Assembly: GCA_905182305.1 (NCBI GenBank)
Contig: CAJJBB010000004.1
Span: 39,966-103,965, forward strand
Origin: Flavobacteria bacterium MS024-2A
GTDB taxonomy: Bacteria > Bacteroidota > Bacteroidia > Flavobacteriales > Flavobacteriaceae
Direction: 5' to 3'
Length of the DNA: 64,000 nt
Shown here: positions 36,990 through 46,773 of the stretch, in pieces
Numbering within the stretch: the stretch's first letter is position 1
How the letters are laid out: every line of letters starts with the position of its first letter
Translations under genes and position numbers: made by a program
Notes under the pieces: model-generated
Database searches by the model: none
The model's input: only the letters and a program-made list of their open reading frames with translations
Told to the model about the DNA's origin: nothing

Positions 36990-39113
36990 TTATTTGAGAT
37001 CAAAACGATCTAAATTCATCACTTTAGACCATGCAAATATAAAATCAGTAACAAACTTCTCATTATTGTCATCTTGAGCATATATTTCTGCTATGGCTCT
37101 CAATTCAGAGTTAGATCCAATTACGAGATCTGTTCTTGAGGCAGTTCTAATCTCTTCATTAGTCATTCTATTCTTGGCAACGTAACTATTGTAACCTGAA
37201 GTGCTCCACTTTACGTCCATAGAAAGAAGGGTTTTAAACCAACTATTGTTTAAGTTGCCATCTGTCCAAATACCGTCTCCACTATGTGAGATAGCCATTG
37301 ATCGCATTCCGCCAATGAGTAAAGTCATTTCCACTGGGCTTAAACCTAATAATTGAGCTTTATCTAACATTATCTCTTCCGGACTTACAGCAAATTCTTT
37401 TTCAGAATAATTTCTAAATCCACAAGCTCTTGGTCTTAGTAAATTGAATGAATCTACATCAGTATTTTCCTGGGAGGCATCTCCCCGTCCAGTTGTAACA
37501 TCTACTTTTTGTCCCCCAGCTTTTTCTATACCAACTGCACCACCAATTACTATTACATCAGCAATACTTACTCCTTTAGAGAAAGCAATTTGTTCATAAA
37601 TACCTAAAACTTTAGAAAGTTCTTCAGGTTTATTTACTTCCCAATCCTTTTGAGGCTGAAGGCGGATACGAGCACCGTTAGCTCCACCGCGATTGTCAGA
37701 ACTTCGGAAGGTACTTGCACTTGCCCATGCCGTATTGACCATTTCTTGAACACTGAGTCCAGAGTGAACAATAGAATCACGTAGTATTTGTTCTTCTGAG
37801 GCAGTAAGTATTTTACCAATAGGGGAAGGATCTTGCCATATATAACTAACATCCTTATGGTCACCAGCGATATAATTGGTTTTTGGCCCCATATCTCGGT
37901 GGAGTAATTTGAACCAAGCTTTTGCAAACGCCTCTCCAAATTCCTCTGGATTTGCTAAAAAGTGCTGACAGATTTTATTGTAGATTGGATCAACTTTCAT
38001 TGCCATATCAGCAGTAGTCATCATTGGAAGCACTTTAACATCACTACCATCAACTTGAGGAACCATATCTTCCTCAGCACAATTAATTGGATGCCATTGC
38101 CAAGCTCCGGCAGGGCTCTTTTTTAATTCCCACTCGTATTTAAATAAAAGTTCTAAATAACCCATATCCCATTGTGTAGGATTGGTGGTCCAAGGCCCTT
38201 CAATTCCACTAGTTATAGCATCTATTCCAACGCCAGAAGCATGTTTATTATTCCAGCCTAATCCCATCATTTCAATTGGAGCTCCTTCAGGTTCTGCTTC
38301 AACGAGACCAGCATCTCCAGCTCCGTGAGCTTTTCCAAAGGTGTGACCTCCAGCAGTTAGAGCAGCTGTTTCAGTGTCATTCATAGCCATTCGCTTAAAA
38401 GTTTCACGAATATCTTGAGCTGAAAGAGCTGGGTCAGGGTTACTGTTAGGTCCTTCAGGGTTTACATAAATCAATCCCATCTGAACTGCAGCAAGAGGGT
38501 TTTCGAGTGATTGGCGAGTATCGCCATAGCGCTTATCTCCTAACCATTCATCTTCTGCTCCCCAATAAATATCTTTTTCTGGATGCCAAATATCTTCACG
38601 CCCTAAAACGGTACCATGGTTTGGACCACCCATATCTTCGATGGCAACATTACCAACAAGGACAAGTAGATCGGCCCAAGACAATTTGTTCCCGTATTTT
38701 TCTTTGATTGGCCAAAGTAGACGACGAGCCTTATCTAAGTTACCGTTGTCTGGCCATGAGTTTAATGGTGCAAAACGTTGTGCTCCTGTAGCAGCTCCAC
38801 CTCGACCATCGCCTGTTCTATAGGTGCCAGCTGCATGCCAAGTCATTCTAATAAAAAATGGGCCATAATGCCCCCAGTCTGCAGGCCACCAATCTTTTGA
38901 GTCTTTAAGCATTGTTTTGAGATCTGATTTAACAGCATCAAGATCTAAATTCTTAACATTCTCTCTGTAATTAACCTCAGAAATAGGGTTGCTTTTGGAG
39001 TCATGCTGACGAAGAATATCAATATTTAATTGATTAGGCCACCAGTTGTTGTTTTCAGTTCCAACATTGGGTTTGGTTATGGAGCCATGGAATGGACATT
39101 TGCTTTCACTCAT
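36990..39113 (-). CDS. katG: catalase-peroxidase
   Basis: Haem enzyme that breaks down hydrogen peroxide and also acts as a peroxidase. The N-terminal active domain has the distal pocket [17 protein letters not shown] (the Arg, Trp and His triad). The Tyr of the Met-Tyr-Trp adduct is in [12 protein letters not shown], and the proximal haem histidine is in [12 protein letters not shown]. The C-terminal half is the usual inactive duplicate. Length 707 aa is normal. It is monocistronic, convergent with nhaC. No clear OxyR-type site is visible in the 270 bases upstream. Confidence 0.97.
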   Translation of the reverse strand: MSESKCPFHGSITKPNVGTENNNWWPNQLNIDILRQHDSKSNPISEVNYRENVKNLDLDAVKSDLKTMLKDSKDWWPADWGHYGPFFIRMTWHAAGTYRTGDGRGGAATGAQRFAPLNSWPDNGNLDKARRLLWPIKEKYGNKLSWADLLVLVGNVAIEDMGGPNHGTVLGREDIWHPEKDIYWGAEDEWLGDKRYGDTRQSLENPLAAVQMGLIYVNPEGPNSNPDPALSAQDIRETFKRMAMNDTETAALTAGGHTFGKAHGAGDAGLVEAEPEGAPIEMMGLGWNNKHASGVGIDAITSGIEGPWTTNPTQWDMGYLELLFKYEWELKKSPAGAWQWHPINCAEEDMVPQVDGSDVKVLPMMTTADMAMKVDPIYNKICQHFLANPEEFGEAFAKAWFKLLHRDMGPKTNYIAGDHKDVSYIWQDPSPIGKILTASEEQILRDSIVHSGLSVQEMVNTAWASASTFRSSDNRGGANGARIRLQPQKDWEVNKPEELSKVLGIYEQIAFSKGVSIADVIVIGGAVGIEKAGGQKVDVTTGRGDASQENTDVDSFNLLRPRACGFRNYSEKEFAVSPEEIMLDKAQLLGLSPVEMTLLIGGMRSMAISHSGDGIWTDGNLNNSWFKTLLSMDVKWSTSGYNSYVAKNRMTNEEIRTASRTDLVIGSNSELRAIAEIYAQDDNNEKFVTDFIFAWSKVMNLDRFDLK

Positions 39114-39361
39114 GATTTATATTTTTTATAAATGTACTACTCCTTTTAGATTTTTTAGACATTAGACTATTAGTTTTACATATAGTAATATTGGATTAGA
39201 TTATTACACCAAATCATTAAAATCTATTTATGAAAGCTAGTATTCGTTTCTTATTATTGAGTGATATTCTATTAATTCATTATGCTAATAGCGCTAAATA
39301 ATGTGTTTAAAAATATCTTACATGCCAGAACTTAATGGTCTATTTTTTAGTTTTGAATTTG

Positions 39362-39369
39362 TATTTTTG
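39362..39369 (+). promoter_or_regulatory. candidate -7 promoter box upstream of ftsK
   Basis: TATTTTTG matches the Bacteroidetes TAnnTTTG consensus exactly and lies 17 bases before the ftsK ATG. No good -33 TTTG box is seen at the expected 19-21 base spacing (a TTTTG lies only 6 bases upstream), so support is partial. The stretch 39114-39361 shows nothing else I can name. Confidence 0.4.
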
Positions 39370-39386
39370 CAAGAGAGCATTAATTC

Positions 39387-41711
39387 ATGTCCAAAAAAAA
39401 AGAAATCACTGAAACAGATTTAATAAAGAGACGACAACGAAAAGTCTTGTTAGGAGGTGGACTTCTATTGATTTCTATTCTACTTACCATTTCCTTTATA
39501 TCTTATTTTTTTACATGGCAAGCAGATTTTAGTACACTTGGTTCGTTGTCTGATAAAGCTGTTACTTCAAAAAATCTTTTGAATAAGCTAGGTGCCTATG
39601 TAGGGCATCTCTTCATCTATAATGGTGTTGGTTTTGCAGCAATTCTTTTCGCCTATCTCATTGGGCTTTCTGGCTTAAAACTATTCTTACAATGGTCTAC
39701 CAAAAAACTTTTAGCTACTTGGGCATGGGGACTAGCCCATATGTTGTGGCTTTCTATAGCAATTGGATATTTCTTTAGAGACACTCCTATATTTTCTGGT
39801 ATTGTGGGGTTTGAAATCAATGCATTTTTAATTATATATATTGGAAATATTGGTGTTTTTGGAATTCTGTTTTTTTTCATTTTATGCTTTTTGGTTATCG
39901 AATTAGGGTGGACACCAGAGCAAATTATTACTTGGTGGCTGAAGCTAAAAAATAAAGAGAATAAACCCACAGAAGAAACTACTCAAGCAGATCTTGAATC
40001 TAATATAGAATTTGATGTTACTTCTAATGACAAACCAACGGATTCATCTACCTCTATTAAACAAGAACTAGAAATCCCAAAAGAAGAACCTTCTATCAAA
40101 GCTGAAATTATTTCAGAAAAAACGACTCTTACGATGGAAATTGAGGCTAAGGAAGAAGAAATAGTTGATGAAAAACTAGCAAAAAAATTAGTTGAAAAAC
40201 AAGGTTTTTTTGACCCTACCCTAGAACTTAGTAATTTTAAAATGCCAGGGTTTGACTTACTAAAAGATTACGGAGATAGCAGTATTACGATTAACCAAGA
40301 AGAGCTTGAACTCAATAAAAATAAAATTGTAGAAACCCTTAACAACTATAAAATTGGCATTGCCAACATAAAAGCCACCATTGGTCCTACAGTTACATTA
40401 TATGAAATTGTGCCTGACGCAGGTGTCAGAATTTCAAAAATTAAAAATTTAGAAGATGATATTGCATTATCACTCTCTGCTCTTGGAATTCGAATTATTG
40501 CTCCTATTCCTGGAAAGGGAACTATTGGAATTGAAGTGCCCAATCAAAACCCATCCATTGTTTCTATGCGCTCTGTCATTAGTGCTACCAAATTTCAAAC
40601 TGCAGAAATGGAACTTCCCATTGCATTGGGTAAAACTATTAGCAATGAAACCTTTGTAGTAGACCTAGCAAAAATGCCTCACCTACTTATGGCTGGAGCA
40701 ACTGGACAAGGAAAGTCTGTGGGACTAAATGCTGTATTGACATCACTACTTTATAAAAAACATCCTGCTGAAGTTAAATTTGTTCTAGTAGACCCTAAAA
40801 AAGTAGAGCTCAATATCTATAACAAAATTGAACGCCATTATTTAGCTAAACTCCCCGATACTGAAGAAGCTATTATTACTGATAACACTAAGGTGATAAA
40901 TACCCTAAATTCATTATGTATTGAAATGGATAACCGTTATGAATTGCTTAAAAATGCAATGTGTAGAAATTTAAAGGAATACAATACAAAATTTAGAGAA
41001 CGTAAGTTAAATCCAGAAGATGGCCACAGCTTTTTACCTTATATTGTTTTAGTAGTTGATGAGTTTGCAGACTTAATTATGACTGCAGGAAAAGAAGTTG
41101 AAACGCCTATTGCCCGTTTGGCACAACTGGCACGAGCTATTGGTATTCATTTAATTATTGCAACTCAACGTCCTTCTGTTAATGTAATTACTGGTATTAT
41201 AAAGGCCAACTTCCCAGCAAGAATTGCATTTAGGGTAACTTCAAAAATTGATTCTCGTACGATTCTAGACAGCGGTGGTGCTGATCAATTAATAGGTCGT
41301 GGTGACATGCTTTATACTCAAGGAAATGAACTTACCAGGATTCAGTGTGCCTTTGTAGATACCCCTGAAGTAGAACGAATTGCTGCTTATGTTGGAGGAC
41401 AAAGAGGCTATGCAGATGCGTATCTTCTCCCAGAATATATAAGTGAAGAAAATACTAGCAATATAGACATTGATGCCAGCGATCGTGACGCATTATTTAG
41501 AGATGCAGCAGAAGTAATCATAACAGCACAACAAGGTTCTGCATCTTTGTTACAACGTAAATTAAAACTAGGCTACAACAGAGCTGGAAGAATAATTGAT
41601 CAAATGGAAGCGGCCGGCATTGTAGGCCCTTTTGAGGGAAGCAAAGCCAGGCAGGTGTTAATTACTGATTTAGCAACTCTAGATCGACTTTTAAATGATG
41701 GAGTATTATGA
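39387..41711 (+). CDS. ftsK: DNA translocase FtsK/SpoIIIE
   Basis: Pumps chromosome ends through the division septum and activates XerCD recombination. The N-terminus (1-190) has four to five membrane segments. An acidic, Glu- and Lys-rich linker (~190-270) follows, then the motor (~300-660) with Walker A GATGQGKSVGLN and Walker B IVLVVDEFADL. A gamma winged-helix DNA-binding domain ends it (RKLKLGYNRAGRIIDQMEA). Length 774 aa is typical for Flavobacteriia. It opens an operon with lolA, lptF and ribBA; its stop overlaps lolA as ATGA. Confidence 0.96.
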   Translation: MSKKKEITETDLIKRRQRKVLLGGGLLLISILLTISFISYFFTWQADFSTLGSLSDKAVTSKNLLNKLGAYVGHLFIYNGVGFAAILFAYLIGLSGLKLFLQWSTKKLLATWAWGLAHMLWLSIAIGYFFRDTPIFSGIVGFEINAFLIIYIGNIGVFGILFFFILCFLVIELGWTPEQIITWWLKLKNKENKPTEETTQADLESNIEFDVTSNDKPTDSSTSIKQELEIPKEEPSIKAEIISEKTTLTMEIEAKEEEIVDEKLAKKLVEKQGFFDPTLELSNFKMPGFDLLKDYGDSSITINQEELELNKNKIVETLNNYKIGIANIKATIGPTVTLYEIVPDAGVRISKIKNLEDDIALSLSALGIRIIAPIPGKGTIGIEVPNQNPSIVSMRSVISATKFQTAEMELPIALGKTISNETFVVDLAKMPHLLMAGATGQGKSVGLNAVLTSLLYKKHPAEVKFVLVDPKKVELNIYNKIERHYLAKLPDTEEAIITDNTKVINTLNSLCIEMDNRYELLKNAMCRNLKEYNTKFRERKLNPEDGHSFLPYIVLVVDEFADLIMTAGKEVETPIARLAQLARAIGIHLIIATQRPSVNVITGIIKANFPARIAFRVTSKIDSRTILDSGGADQLIGRGDMLYTQGNELTRIQCAFVDTPEVERIAAYVGGQRGYADAYLLPEYISEENTSNIDIDASDRDALFRDAAEVIITAQQGSASLLQRKLKLGYNRAGRIIDQMEAAGIVGPFEGSKARQVLITDLATLDRLLNDGVL

Positions 41712-42352
41712 GAAAGATCTATACTTTAAACGCAATAATTTTTTTTCTTAGCTTTCAGCAACTTGGTGCACAAACCTCTACCGCTGCAAAAAAATTATTG
41801 GATGAAGTGTCCCTTACTATTGCTGCTTATGAAACGATGATTTTTGATTTTTCATATGTATTAGAAAACAGACAAGAAAACATTAAGCAAGAAACTAGTG
41901 GCTCTATTACCGTAAAAGACGAAAAATACAAACTCATGTATTTAGGAGTAGAACAAATCTATGATGGTGAAAAAATATATACGGTTGTTCCTGAAAATGA
42001 AGAAATTACTATTACCACAGCTGAAGAAGGTGAGGATTTTGGCATCAACCCAACCAAACTTTTAAACTTCTACAAAGAAGGATATGACTACCAATGGGAT
42101 ATTAAACAAACAATTTTTGGACGACCAATTCAATTTGTAAGACTACTTCCTAGTAATGAAAACGATGAAGTAAAATACTTATTACTAGGTATTGATATGA
42201 TTAAAAAAAACATTTATCGTCTTATAGAAATTGACATGAACGGTACTCGAACAACGCTTACCATTTCAAACCAAGAAATAAATACTCTTTTGGAAAAAGA
42301 TCATTTTACTTTTGATGTCTCAAACTATCCAGATTACTATATAAACAACTAA
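41708..42352 (+). CDS. lolA: LolA-like outer-membrane lipoprotein carrier
   Basis: Periplasmic carrier that moves lipoproteins from the inner membrane to the outer membrane. 214 aa with a signal peptide (residues 1-21, ending LGAQ). The LolA fold is suggested by repeated short beta-strands, for example FDFSYVLENRQEN, GSITVKDEKYKLMYLG and YDGEKIYTVVPENEE. Sequence similarity in this family is low, so the call relies partly on the conserved ftsK-lolA order. It overlaps ftsK by 4 bases and is followed after 4 bases by lptF, another envelope-assembly gene. Confidence 0.88.
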   Translation: MRKIYTLNAIIFFLSFQQLGAQTSTAAKKLLDEVSLTIAAYETMIFDFSYVLENRQENIKQETSGSITVKDEKYKLMYLGVEQIYDGEKIYTVVPENEEITITTAEEGEDFGINPTKLLNFYKEGYDYQWDIKQTIFGRPIQFVRLLPSNENDEVKYLLLGIDMIKKNIYRLIEIDMNGTRTTLTISNQEINTLLEKDHFTFDVSNYPDYYINN

Positions 42353-42356
42353 TCAA

Positions 42357-43817
42357 TTGAAGATCCTGGATCAATATATCATGAAAAGTTATTTGAGCCG
42401 TCTAATTAGCGTCTTCACAATTTGCATGTTTATATTTATTATTCAGACTTTTTGGCTTTTCATAGATGAGCTGGCAGGAAAAGGTCTTGACATGATTATC
42501 ATTTCTAAATTTTTGCTGTATTATTCACCCAAGTTAATACCACTAGTTCTTCCCCTTTCAGTATTACTTGCTTCTCTAATGACTTATGGGACGCTTTCTG
42601 AAAACTATGAGTTTGCCGCTATGAAATCTACTGGAATTTCATTACAACGTGCCATGTTAGGCCTTGTTATTTTTCATATTTTCTTAGGCATTGGTACCTT
42701 TTATTTTTCAAATCACGTGATTCCATATGGAGAATTGAAGTCATATAACTTACGCCGTAACCTAGCAAAGTTAGAGCCTACACTAGCAATACGCGAGGGT
42801 ATTTTTAATGAAATTGGGGAGATTAATATTAAAGTAGATAAAAAGTATGGAGACAATGAACGTTTTCTAGAAGGAGTTATTATTCATGAATACACACCCA
42901 ATAGCGAAAATAATATTGTCATTATAGCGGAACGTGGAGAAATGAAAAGTGAAACCAGTGATCCCAACTTAAAACTAGTTCTTTACAACGGAAATCGTTA
43001 TGAAGAAGTCATTCCGAGAAAATCTAAAGATCGTGAACGAATTCCGCATACTAAAGTAGCTTTTGAAGAATACGAGATGAACATTGACTTATCTAAGTTT
43101 AATAATGTAAACTTAGAAGAAGAAAGCTACAAGTCAACTTTTAGAATGCAGAAAATAGAACAACTAAAAAAAAGTATAGACACCTTACAACAATCATTTA
43201 CAGAAGAACAAAATGCGTTTAGCGAAAACTTTGGAAGGCAAAGTGTATTGTCAAGAACAGCTCGGAAAAATGAAGCTGTGATAAGTATAGATTCCCTTCC
43301 AGAAAACTTATTTCAATTTATTGTTACTAATGAATTTTGGAAGCAAAGTAAAGTAATTGATGAAAGTAGAATAAAAATAAGAGGCTCTATTCGTAATTTA
43401 AACACAAAGCGAGGCTCCTTTTTTGCCTATCAAAAACTAATTAATCTTCACAAGATTACCCTCCACGAAAAGTACACTCTCTTATTTGCTTCACTCCTAT
43501 TGTTTTTAATTGGAGCAGCTTTAGGAGCTATAATAAGGAAAGGAGGTCTAGGACTTCCGCTAGTACTAGCTGTACTAATATTCCTTACCTATCACTACAT
43601 CGGCTTATTTAGTAAAAATGCAGCAGAAGACAACAGTATCTCCCCTTTTTTTGCTTCTTGGCTTTCTACTCTTATTTTGGCACCATTTGCAATTATTTTA
43701 ACTCGCAGAGCTTCATCTGACAAAGGTTTTGTGAGTCTTTCAAACTTCTACTACTCCATAGAGGAAAAAATTAAACGCCTTCCTTTTTTAAAAAAAAATA
43801 AACAAAAAAATGAATAA
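42357..43817 (+). CDS. LptF/LptG family permease (YjgP/YjgQ)
   Basis: Inner-membrane component of the lipopolysaccharide export ABC transporter LptBFG. 486 aa. It starts with MKILDQYIMKSYLSRLISVF, the usual opening of LptF/G, and has three membrane helices in the N-terminal third. A large periplasmic jellyroll region follows (~130-370), then three helices at the C-terminus. The start is a TTG at 42357, 4 bases after lolA. It is part of the ftsK operon and overlaps ribBA by 8 bases. I cannot separate LptF from LptG by sequence alone. Confidence 0.9.
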   Translation: MKILDQYIMKSYLSRLISVFTICMFIFIIQTFWLFIDELAGKGLDMIIISKFLLYYSPKLIPLVLPLSVLLASLMTYGTLSENYEFAAMKSTGISLQRAMLGLVIFHIFLGIGTFYFSNHVIPYGELKSYNLRRNLAKLEPTLAIREGIFNEIGEINIKVDKKYGDNERFLEGVIIHEYTPNSENNIVIIAERGEMKSETSDPNLKLVLYNGNRYEEVIPRKSKDRERIPHTKVAFEEYEMNIDLSKFNNVNLEEESYKSTFRMQKIEQLKKSIDTLQQSFTEEQNAFSENFGRQSVLSRTARKNEAVISIDSLPENLFQFIVTNEFWKQSKVIDESRIKIRGSIRNLNTKRGSFFAYQKLINLHKITLHEKYTLLFASLLLFLIGAALGAIIRKGGLGLPLVLAVLIFLTYHYIGLFSKNAAEDNSISPFFASWLSTLILAPFAIILTRRASSDKGFVSLSNFYYSIEEKIKRLPFLKKNKQKNE

Positions 43818-44946
43818 AGACTTGATCCAACTTGATACTATTGTAGATGCAATTGATGCTATAAAAAAAGGGGAAGTAATTATTGTGGTAGATGATGCCA
43901 ATCGTGAAAATGAAGGAGACTTTATTGCAGCAGCAAAAAAAATAAGTCCTGAATTAATCAATTTTATGGCTACACACGGAAGGGGTCTGATTTGTGTACC
44001 CTTAACAGAAAGTAGATGCCAAGAATTAAACTTAAGAAAAATGGTGTCTAATAATACTGACCCTTTAGAAACCGCCTTTACCGTTTCAGTAGATTTAAAG
44101 GGTAAAGGTGTTACTACCGGTATTTCTGCTGCAGACCGCTCCAAAACCGTGCAAGCACTTATTGACCCAACTACTAAACCCTTTGATTTGTCACGTCCTG
44201 GGCATATTTTTCCTTTGATTGCAAAATCTGGAGGTGTATTAAGACGTACCGGGCATACTGAAGCCGCTATTGATTTTGCTCGTTTAGCAGGAATGCAACC
44301 AGCAGGTGTGATTGTAGAGATAATGAATGAAGATGGTAGTATGGCTCGTCTTCCTCAACTAATAGAAGTGGCTAAAAAGTTTCAATTGAAAATTGTCTCT
44401 ATAGAAGATTTAGTTTCCTACCGCATGCAACACGATAGCTTAATTGAAAAGAAATCAGATACTATAATAAAAACTCGTTATGGAGATTTTCGCTTGCGTG
44501 CTTATGAACAGACCACTAATGGTAACGTACATTTAGCTCTAACTAAAGGGAATTGGGAAATTGAAGATGTTGTACTTACTAGAATTCACTCATCTAGAAT
44601 AACGAATGACATTTTAGGAACCCTAACGGGTTCCGTAGACAAAGGATTAGATGATATTTTTAAACTTATTAATGATGAAGGTAAAGGGGCCTTACTTTTT
44701 ATTAACCAAGAACAAACCTCTGAAAACTTACTTAGTAGAATTTCTGAGCTAGAATCAATGCAATTAAAGGGAACTTTAGACAAAGCACCCCCTATGAAAA
44801 TGGATGCTAAAGACTATGGGATTGGTGCACAAATATTACATGACTTAAATATTAAGAATCTTTGCGTAATTAGTAACACAGCTCAACAACCCCGAATTGG
44901 AATTACTGGTTATGGTATAACCATTCAAGGTTTCAAGAACTACTAA
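43810..44946 (+). CDS. ribB: 3,4-dihydroxy-2-butanone-4-phosphate synthase with degenerate GTP cyclohydrolase II domain (RibBX-like)
   Basis: Makes the four-carbon precursor of riboflavin from ribulose 5-phosphate. The N-terminal domain (1-~205) is intact: DDANRENEGDFIAAA, THGRGLICVPL, SRPGHIFPLIAKSGG and HTEAAIDFARLAG. The C-terminal GTP cyclohydrolase II-like domain is not. The zinc site that normally contains three cysteines reads HSSRITNDILGTLTGS, and the catalytic QEGRGIG region reads NQEQTSENL. The domain still ends in the usual AKDYGIGAQILHDL. GTP cyclohydrolase activity is therefore unlikely, and another ribA should exist elsewhere. It resembles the RibBX type described in other bacteria. 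Last gene of the ftsK operon. Confidence 0.9.
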   Translation: MNKDLIQLDTIVDAIDAIKKGEVIIVVDDANRENEGDFIAAAKKISPELINFMATHGRGLICVPLTESRCQELNLRKMVSNNTDPLETAFTVSVDLKGKGVTTGISAADRSKTVQALIDPTTKPFDLSRPGHIFPLIAKSGGVLRRTGHTEAAIDFARLAGMQPAGVIVEIMNEDGSMARLPQLIEVAKKFQLKIVSIEDLVSYRMQHDSLIEKKSDTIIKTRYGDFRLRAYEQTTNGNVHLALTKGNWEIEDVVLTRIHSSRITNDILGTLTGSVDKGLDDIFKLINDEGKGALLFINQEQTSENLLSRISELESMQLKGTLDKAPPMKMDAKDYGIGAQILHDLNIKNLCVISNTAQQPRIGITGYGITIQGFKNY

Positions 44947-45704
44947 GACTGCTCAAAAAACCATAGTTTTACCGCCATAATAATAATAGTTAGCAACATA
45001 GCTACTCTAATAACTTTATCTCCTTTTTTTACTGACCAACGACTGGTCCACCATGCTCCAAAACTGGTGCCAAAAGCCATTATCAGTCCCATTTTCCAAT
45101 TCACTGATCCGTTAAGTGCAAACAAGCCTAAAGCTAAACTTGAGTATATGAAAACAATAGTTGTTTTGGTGGCATTTGTCTTAACTAACGACATGTGATG
45201 TACTCGATTTAAAAAAATCATGATCACAATACCAATCCCTGCATTGATAAATCCACCATATATACCCACAAAAAAGAATCCAATACAGCCATACACTAAA
45301 TACTTTCCCGTTAATCTTTCGGGCAAGTTAAGGACTCCTTTTTTATTCTTAATTAACATCATGAGTCCAACAACAATCATAATAATCGCTAAAATTTTAT
45401 TAAAAAGTTTACCGTCTAAATCTATTGCAATCTGAGCACCAATAAGTGCTCCAATACTAGCGCTAATACCCAAGTAAATGTTAAATGGAAACGAAGATAC
45501 TCCCTTGCTTTTATAGCCCAAAGTGCCAGTAAGAGATTGTATTACAATAGCAATTCTATTGGTACCGTTTGCAATATTAGGGGGCAACCCTAAAAAAATA
45601 AATACCGGTAGAGTAAATAAAGAACCTCCTCCCGCCAAGGTATTTATTACGCCTGCCAAAAATCCAATTACTATCAATATAATAGCTTGATAAATATCTT
45701 CCAT
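44943..45704 (-). CDS. TauE/SafE-family membrane permease
   Basis: Sulfite/organosulfonate exporter family inner-membrane protein; the substrate is unknown. About eight membrane segments in roughly 253 aa. The two TauE repeat motifs are visible as GVINTLAGGGSLFTLPVFIFLG near the start and GGFINAGIGIVIMIFLNRV near residue 165 (partial quotes). I start it at the ATG at 45704 (MEDIYQAIILIV). A TTG at 45731 would add nine residues (MSFRNFEIS) and is less convincing. It is convergent with ribBA, sharing 4 bases at the stops. Confidence 0.88.
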   Translation of the reverse strand: MEDIYQAIILIVIGFLAGVINTLAGGGSLFTLPVFIFLGLPPNIANGTNRIAIVIQSLTGTLGYKSKGVSSFPFNIYLGISASIGALIGAQIAIDLDGKLFNKILAIIMIVVGLMMLIKNKKGVLNLPERLTGKYLVYGCIGFFFVGIYGGFINAGIGIVIMIFLNRVHHMSLVKTNATKTTIVFIYSSLALGLFALNGSVNWKMGLIMAFGTSFGAWWTSRWSVKKGDKVIRVAMLLTIIIMAVKLWFFEQS

Positions 45705-45787
45705 TGAGATTTCAAAATTACGAAAACTCAAAAGCTATTTTATTACAAAGAGTCAATTAAATATTTTCTATTCAATAAAAAGGAATG

Positions 45788-45795
45788 TATATTTG
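45788..45795 (+). promoter_or_regulatory. promoter -7 box of the tRNA-Ser gene
   Basis: TATATTTG is an exact match to TAnnTTTG and ends 10 bases before the tRNA. About 19 bases upstream lies TTTTC (45764-45768), a near match to the -33 TTTG element. Confidence 0.65.
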
Positions 45796-45805
45796 CCACC
45801 GCATT

Positions 45806-45890
45806 GGAGAAGTGGCAGAGTGGTCGAATGCGGCAGTCTTGAAAACTGTTGAGGGTCACACCTCCGGGGGTTCGAATCCCTCCTTCTCCG
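45806..45890 (+). tRNA. tRNA-Ser (anticodon TGA)
   Basis: The cloverleaf can be folded by hand. Acceptor GGAGAAG pairs with CTTCTCC, with G as the discriminator base. The anticodon stem GCAGT/ACTGT frames the loop CTTGAAA, which gives anticodon TGA. A long variable arm, typical of serine tRNAs, follows, then the T-loop in GGTTCGAATCC. CCA is not fully encoded. The 85-base length is right for a class II tRNA. Followed immediately by a terminator and a possible integrase-type repeat. Confidence 0.96.
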
Positions 45891-45900
45891 CACTTAAATT

Positions 45901-45937
45901 CCCTAATATATTAATTATCAATATGTTAGGGTTTTTT
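45901..45937 (+). terminator. intrinsic terminator after tRNA-Ser
   Basis: A 12-bp stem (CCCTAATATATT pairing with AATATGTTAGGG, one G-T pair) with a 7-base loop, followed by six Ts, 10 bases past the tRNA end. Confidence 0.8.
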
Positions 45938-45947
45938 ATTTTCATAT

Positions 45948-45967
45948 TTGTACGATTATTGTACGAT
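45948..45967. repeat. 9-bp direct repeat TTGTACGAT, possible recombinase core site
   Basis: TTGTACGAT occurs at 45948-45956 and again at 45959-45967, spaced 11 bases apart, between the two terminators downstream of the tRNA. Closely spaced short repeats at a tRNA 3' side resemble arm or core sites of tyrosine integrases, but no integrase gene or second copy is in the window. Confidence 0.3.
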
Positions 45968-45969
45968 AG

Positions 45970-46003
45970 AGCCCTGAAAGCCCAGTGTTTTCAGGGCTTT
46001 TTT
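45970..46003 (+). terminator. second intrinsic terminator
   Basis: AGCCCTGAAA at 45970-45979 pairs with TTTCAGGGCT at 45989-45998, followed by a T-run to 46003. It is in the stretch 45906-46190, which otherwise contains no gene I recognise. It could be the remnant 3' end of a lost gene. Confidence 0.7.
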
Positions 46004-46190
46004 ATTTCAGTTGCCTGTAGAGTTGCCTTTTCTCTGTTTTTGCAATCATCAATCTAATATCCCAAATTTAGCGGTTTAATTTTTGAGTATCTTTAAGTAT
46101 TCGAATAAAAATCTAATTCAATTTACATGATGTATATACTAACCAGGCATAGATAGCCTTAATCCCTGCTATGCTCTAAACTCAACCAAA

Positions 46191-46559
46191 ATGAACTTAG
46201 CTAAAGAATACGCAAGCTTACTCCAACAATTTCAATGGAACTACTTCATCACCTGTAGAACTCCATATAAGATCCACACAATGACAGTGAGGAACTGGAT
46301 CACTAAACTCCTCAAGGCATCTAATAAGGTGGAACAGACATTCTATGTATCAGAGAGAGACAAGGGAGATTATAATAACCTGCATGTACATATGCTTATT
46401 GGCACTAATACAGACATGACCTATAAAGAAGTTAAGTATGGACTTGGGAATGTTTCTGTAGGAGACTATCAACCAGTCTATGATAACGAAGAGGTTTGTA
46501 AGTATGTCTCTAAGCATATAGGTAAAGATGTGGACTATGACATTGTATTTAAAAGCTAA
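46191..46559 (+). CDS. small HUH (Rep/relaxase-like) single-strand endonuclease candidate
   Basis: 122 aa with the three motifs of rolling-circle replication initiators in the right order. A motif 1-like strand is YFITCRTP (18-25). The HxH metal-binding motif is LHVHMLIG (His65 and His67), and a motif 3-like tyrosine is CKYVSKHI (Tyr105 with Lys108, Y-x-x-K). Such proteins nick one DNA strand and bind to its 5' end. The protein is shorter than most Reps and lacks a helicase, so it may be a minimal phage or plasmid Rep, or a domesticated or decaying remnant. It stands alone about 300 bases from a tRNA, a common insertion target. I do not recognise the exact family. Confidence 0.6.
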   Translation: MNLAKEYASLLQQFQWNYFITCRTPYKIHTMTVRNWITKLLKASNKVEQTFYVSERDKGDYNNLHVHMLIGTNTDMTYKEVKYGLGNVSVGDYQPVYDNEEVCKYVSKHIGKDVDYDIVFKS

Positions 46560-46773
46560 AAGTTTCCAAACATTCTATGATTTCTAAACATGGGGTGGGG
46601 TTTTTAGAATCGTTTTCAGATTAGACACTAGTTCTTGTAGTCTAGTATATAACCCCAAACCTCAGCATTTAAGACACTAAAGGCATATCATCTTCAGTAA
46701 GTTTAGAAAGAAAAACACGGAGTAGAATTAGAGATTCTTATATTAGTGGCTTATTAACTACAAATCAATTAAA

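Noticed and set aside
37634..37939. 101-codon frame inside katG
   Set aside because: Wholly within the intact, conserved katG frame and without family features.
45785..46057. 90-codon plus-strand frame across tRNA-Ser
   Set aside because: It is an incidental frame reading through the tRNA and two terminators; no protein features.
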